Below are positions 61,205 to 64,000 of a DNA stretch of 64,000 nucleotides, one piece after another. Position numbers and translations under genes: made by a program. The notes under the pieces were generated by a model. That model had not been told where the DNA came from and made no database searches. It saw only the letters and a list, made by a program, of their open reading frames with translations. Source of the stretch: Streptomyces formicae (lineage in GTDB: Bacteria > Actinomycetota > Actinomycetes > Streptomycetales > Streptomycetaceae); contig NZ_CP022685.1 in assembly GCF_002556545.1 (NCBI RefSeq), positions 2,480,001 through 2,544,000 of the forward strand, in the 5' to 3' direction. Positions within the stretch are counted from its first letter, which is position 1. Every line of letters begins with the position of its first letter.

Positions 61205-61482
61205 TCACCGCGATCGTGCTCATCAAGACCAGCGTGGACCGGATTCCGGAGATCGCCGAGTCGATCGCCGCGCTCGACTGCGTCAGCGAGGTCTTCTCCG
61301 TGACCGGTACGTACGACCTGATCGCGATGGTCCGCGTCACGCGCCACGACGACCTCGCGGACGTCATCCCCGGCCGGATCAGCAAGATCCCCGGCGTGGA
61401 GGGCACGGACACGCATGTCGCGTTCCGCACGTACTCCCAGCACGACCTGGAAGCGGCGTTCGCGATCGGCCTCGACTCGTAA
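61201..61482 (+). CDS. Stand-alone Lrp/AsnC ligand-binding (RAM) domain
   Basis: 93-residue protein consisting only of the amino-acid-binding RAM domain of Lrp/AsnC regulators (TAIVLIKTSVDRIPEIAESI, about residues 2-21, and GTYDLIAMVRV near 37-47). The DNA-binding half is absent, as in other free-standing RAM proteins. It may sense an amino acid or modify another regulator. GTG overlaps the rhomboid stop. Its conserved link to rhomboid genes in Streptomyces is unexplained. Confidence 0.92.
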   Translation: MITAIVLIKTSVDRIPEIAESIAALDCVSEVFSVTGTYDLIAMVRVTRHDDLADVIPGRISKIPGVEGTDTHVAFRTYSQHDLEAAFAIGLDS

Positions 61483-61575
61483 CCACCGCTCCTCGGGCCG
61501 CCGGGCCGTCCGCATGAGGGTTTCTTCATCCGCCGCTCATCCTGGCGCCCCGGTACGTCGGCCACCCTCACTGTC

Positions 61576-61878
61576 ATGGTCTTCTCCCACCGCATGGCCG
61601 CCCTGGCCGCCGTCGTCGCGATCCCGCTGGGCATCGCCGCGACCAGTTACGCCTTGACCGACAGCCCCGAGTCCCCCAAGGCACCGCCCAAGGTGCAGCT
61701 GGAGAGCGGCTCCCCGTCGTCGAAGCCCACCACGCCCCGGCCGACGCCGAGCGACGAGAAGGTCTCGCCGCCGCCGGTGAGCGAGAATTCCTCGGGCGAT
61801 GACCACGACGACGACGGCAACGAAGGCGGCGAAGGCCGGGGCGACAACGACGACGACGGCCCCGGTGACGACGGCTGA
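61576..61878 (+). CDS. Small secreted Asp-rich hydrophilic protein
   Basis: 100-residue protein with a signal peptide (MAALAAVVAIPLGIAATSYA, about 7-26), a Pro/Ser/Thr-rich middle and a tail composed largely of Asp, Gly and Glu. It has the features of the small hydrophilic secreted proteins annotated in Streptomyces; function unknown, with calcium binding by the Asp-rich tail a guess. It ends inside the start region of the two-component kinase gene. No recognisable domain. Confidence 0.72.
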   Translation: MVFSHRMAALAAVVAIPLGIAATSYALTDSPESPKAPPKVQLESGSPSSKPTTPRPTPSDEKVSPPPVSENSSGDDHDDDGNEGGEGRGDNDDDGPGDDG

Positions 61879-63313
61879 GCGCCCGCACCGCTGGATATCG
61901 GCCCGTGTCCGCATCCTGCTCTGGCTCCTCGTGGTGATGACCGTGGCGCTGACCGCGGTCGCCGCCACCACCCGTTCCGTCCTGCTGCGCGACGTCGACC
62001 ACCGCATCGACGGGCTCCTCGCCCAGGAGACCGGGGAGTTCACCAACCTGGCCCGCGAAGGCGTCGACCCGCACACCGGCGAGCGGTTCACCGCCCCCGA
62101 CCCCCTGCTCAGGCTCTTCCTGTCCCGGCAGTACGCCGACCCCGACGAGGAGCTCCTCGGCCTGGTCGGCAGGCCCGGCGGGGCGCCCGCGAAGAAGGAG
62201 CAGGCGCGCGAGCCGAGGATCGCCCATCCGCTCGCCGAGGACCCCGCCGCGCTGCGGACGGTCTTCGAGTCCCCCGACGCGACCGGCACCCTCCACCGCG
62301 ACCGGGGCGAGGTCCGCTGGGCGAAGGTGGAGATCGCGCCGAGCGGCGGCCACCCTGCGGCCGCGTTCGTCGTCGCCTTCCACCCGGCGGGCGAACAGGC
62401 CAAGGCCGGTGACGTGTTCACCATGCTGCTCGCGATCTCCGGGGTGGCGCTCCTGATGACGACGGGCATCGGCTGGGCCGTCGCGGGCCGCATCCTCAAA
62501 CCGGTGCGCCTGGTGCGTACGACCGCGGCCCAGCTCACCGAGCAGGACCTGACCCAGCGCATCCCGGTCCAGGGCAGGGACGACATCGCGGCCCTCGCCG
62601 AGACGTTCAACGGCATGCTGGACCGCCTGGAGCGGGCCTTCGCCGCGCAGCGCGAGTTCGTCGACGACGCGGGCCACGAGCTGCGCACCCCGATCACCAT
62701 CGTGCGCGGCCATCTGGAGCTCATGGGCGACGACCCCGGCGAGCGCGAGGAGACCGTCCGCATCGTGACGGAGGAGCTGGACCGGATGAGCCGGATCGTG
62801 GAGGACCTGCTGCTGCTCGCCAAGGCCGAGCGCCCCGACTTCGTCACCCCGGAGCCGGTGCAGCTCGCCGAGCTGACCGCGGACGTCTTCGTCAAGGCGC
62901 GGGCGCTCGGCGAGCGCGACTGGGCCCTCGCCGAGGTCGCCGACGCCGAGACCGACCTCGATCCCCAGCGCATCACCCAGGCGATGGTGCAGCTGGCCCA
63001 GAACGCCGTCCAGCACACCGCTCCCGGCCAGCGCGTCAGCATCGGCTCGCGGGTGTGCGAGGGACGCGTCGAGCTGTACGTCGCCGACACGGGACCCGGC
63101 GTACAGCCGCAGGACGCCGCGGTGATCTTCGAGCGGTTCCGGCGCGGCACCGCGCGGCGCGGCTCCCGTGCCACCGGGGCGGGGCTCGGCCTCGCCATCG
63201 TGAAGGCGATCGCCGAGGGCCACGGCGGGCGCGTGGAGCTGCGCCCGACGGACGGCGGCGGCGCCACCTTCGTCCTCGTGAGGCAGTCGCAGGAAGGGAC
63301 AGCGCACCCGTGA
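61865..63313 (+). CDS. OmpR-class sensor histidine kinase
   Basis: 482-residue membrane kinase: N-terminal helix (about 13-36), extracytoplasmic sensor (about 37-178), second helix (about 179-201), HAMP region, phospho-acceptor His271 in DDAGHELRTPITIV, N box QNAVQHTAPG and G boxes ADTGPGVQ and GAGLGLAIVKAI. GTG 61865 is chosen because it avoids encoding a Thr-rich peptide in the same DNA as the Asp-rich tail of the previous gene; ATG 61799 is also possible. Its stop overlaps the regulator start, so the two proteins form one system. Signal unknown. Confidence 0.93.
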   Translation: MTTAERPHRWISARVRILLWLLVVMTVALTAVAATTRSVLLRDVDHRIDGLLAQETGEFTNLAREGVDPHTGERFTAPDPLLRLFLSRQYADPDEELLGLVGRPGGAPAKKEQAREPRIAHPLAEDPAALRTVFESPDATGTLHRDRGEVRWAKVEIAPSGGHPAAAFVVAFHPAGEQAKAGDVFTMLLAISGVALLMTTGIGWAVAGRILKPVRLVRTTAAQLTEQDLTQRIPVQGRDDIAALAETFNGMLDRLERAFAAQREFVDDAGHELRTPITIVRGHLELMGDDPGEREETVRIVTEELDRMSRIVEDLLLLAKAERPDFVTPEPVQLAELTADVFVKARALGERDWALAEVADAETDLDPQRITQAMVQLAQNAVQHTAPGQRVSIGSRVCEGRVELYVADTGPGVQPQDAAVIFERFRRGTARRGSRATGAGLGLAIVKAIAEGHGGRVELRPTDGGGATFVLVRQSQEGTAHP

Positions 63314-63972
63314 ACCGGATCCTGATCGTGGAGGACGAGGAGCGCATCGCCTCCTTCGTCGAGAAGGGCCTGCGCGCCAACGGCTTCACCACCACCGTGG
63401 TCGGCGACGGCGACAGCGCCCACGACTACGCCCTGACGGGCGGCTTCGACCTGGTCGTCCTGGACATCGGGCTGCCGGGCAAGGACGGCTTCACGGTCCT
63501 GCGGCAGTTGCGCGAGGCCCGGGTGACCACCCCCGTCATCGTGCTCACCGCGCGCGATTCGGTGCGGGACACCGTGGCGGGCCTGGAGGGCGGCGCGGAC
63601 GACTGGATGACCAAGCCGTTCCGCTTCGAGGAGCTGCTCGCCCGGGTCCGGCTCCGGCTGCGCACGGCGGCGCGGGCGCCCGAGGTGACGGTGCTGCGCA
63701 GCGGGGAACTCACGCTGGACCTGCGCACCCGCAGGGCCCGTTCGGGCGAGCGGACGGTGGACCTGACGGCACGTGAGTTCGTGTTGCTCGAACTCTTCCT
63801 GCGCCACCCCGGGCAGGTGCTCTCGCGGGAGCAGATCCTGTCGCACGTCTGGGGGTACGACTTCGATCCCGGCTCCAACATCGTGGACGTGTACGTACGC
63901 GCGCTGCGCAAGAAGCTGGGCGCGGAGCGGGTGGAGACGGTGCGGGGCATGGGCTATCGGCTTCCGGAGTGA
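63310..63972 (+). CDS. OmpR/PhoB-family response regulator
   Basis: 220-residue regulator: receiver domain with D52 (in LDIGLPG) and switch Lys102 (TKPF), then an OmpR-type winged helix DNA-binding domain ending in VETVRGMGYRLPE. GTG overlaps the kinase stop by 4 bp (GTGA). Its nearest recognised pattern is the OmpR/PhoB class; target genes cannot be read from the sequence. A short hairpin follows at the very end of the window. Confidence 0.95.
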   Translation: MNRILIVEDEERIASFVEKGLRANGFTTTVVGDGDSAHDYALTGGFDLVVLDIGLPGKDGFTVLRQLREARVTTPVIVLTARDSVRDTVAGLEGGADDWMTKPFRFEELLARVRLRLRTAARAPEVTVLRSGELTLDLRTRRARSGERTVDLTAREFVLLELFLRHPGQVLSREQILSHVWGYDFDPGSNIVDVYVRALRKKLGAERVETVRGMGYRLPE

Positions 63973-63986
63973 GCGGGAGGGGCGGG

Positions 63987-64000
63987 GCCCCGTAAGGGGC
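63987..64000. repeat. Start of an intergenic hairpin at the window edge
   Basis: GCCCC-GTAA-GGGGC at the last bases resembles the loop region of family A repeats (GCCCCTTAAGGGGC at 52361). It probably terminates the two-component operon, but the copy is cut by the window end. Confidence 0.5.

Overview
The window is high-GC actinobacterial DNA and almost certainly comes from a Streptomyces chromosome. The signs are very high third-position GC, many GTG and TTG starts, the division and cell-wall cluster continuing into moxR/DUF58/transglutaminase genes, a ROK glucokinase of the glkA type, a MacRS-like two-component pair, Streptomyces-only families (DUF5304, SAV_6107 HEPN, DUF3040), and dispersed intergenic hairpin repeats typical of the genus. 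It is core chromosome: I see no transposase, integrase, phage gene, CRISPR array, rRNA or tRNA.

Layout. 1-6.5 kb (minus strand) is the upstream end of the dcw cluster: rsmH, ftsL-like, ftsI, murE and a truncated murF, read from a promoter near 6.5 kb. 6.7-12.4 kb (plus) has a beta-carbonic anhydrase, then a coupled moxR / DUF58 / transglutaminase operon. 12.5-14.7 kb (minus) has DUF3040, a methyltransferase and a SAV_6107 HEPN protein. 14.8-18.4 kb (plus) is a self-contained operon of a degenerate ABC ATPase, a YhgE/Pip-type membrane protein and a TetR regulator, with a perfect 26-bp operator over its promoter. 18.8-24.1 kb holds DUF4126, a phytoene-desaturase-like oxidoreductase, a Tyr/Gln/Gly-rich membrane protein, metF, thiE and an Rv2175c-type DNA-binding protein. 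24.2-27.9 kb has an FAD reductase and a TPP-riboswitch-controlled thiO-thiS-thiG operon.

28-33 kb carries a PASTA Ser/Thr kinase, endonuclease IV, a His-rich DUF4396 protein behind a CsoR-like operator, a molybdopterin oxidoreductase, bacterioferritin, and bacterioferritin-associated ferredoxin with an iron box. 33-37 kb holds chorismate and tryptophan entry enzymes: class II DAHP synthase and a fused TrpE-TrpG behind a Trp-codon attenuator. 36.8-45 kb carries a 2-hydroxyacid dehydrogenase, phosphofructokinase, the MacRS-like pair, PlsC acyltransferase, an esterase and an ECF sigma factor with its membrane partner. 45-52 kb has an EEP-family phosphatase/nuclease, glkA, DUF5304, ArsA-like ATPase, SRPBCC, metallophosphoesterase and a long-chain acyl-CoA synthetase. 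52-64 kb has a GT4 glycosyltransferase, a GT87-like transferase, a lipoprotein metallopeptidase, two tandem NlpC/P60 hydrolases, a NYN protein, a zinc ribbon, rhomboid protease, a stand-alone AsnC ligand domain and an OmpR-type two-component system.

How it fits together. Several blocks serve envelope assembly: peptidoglycan precursors and division, PASTA kinase, NlpC/P60 hydrolases, phosphatidate and probable PIM-type lipid mannosylation, and lipid activation. The gene order, though interrupted, resembles the Mycobacterium tuberculosis Rv2157c-Rv2190c segment. Regulation visible in the DNA includes a TPP riboswitch, a trp attenuator, an iron box, a TetR operator, a CsoR-like operator, a possible Crp site, and many strong hairpins between convergent genes. 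I found no clearly undescribed multi-gene system. The least-described items are the degenerate ATPase/YhgE operon, the CsoR-like/DUF4396 unit, the ArsA homologue lacking its P-loop lysine, the Y/Q/G-rich membrane protein and the lipoprotein zincin.
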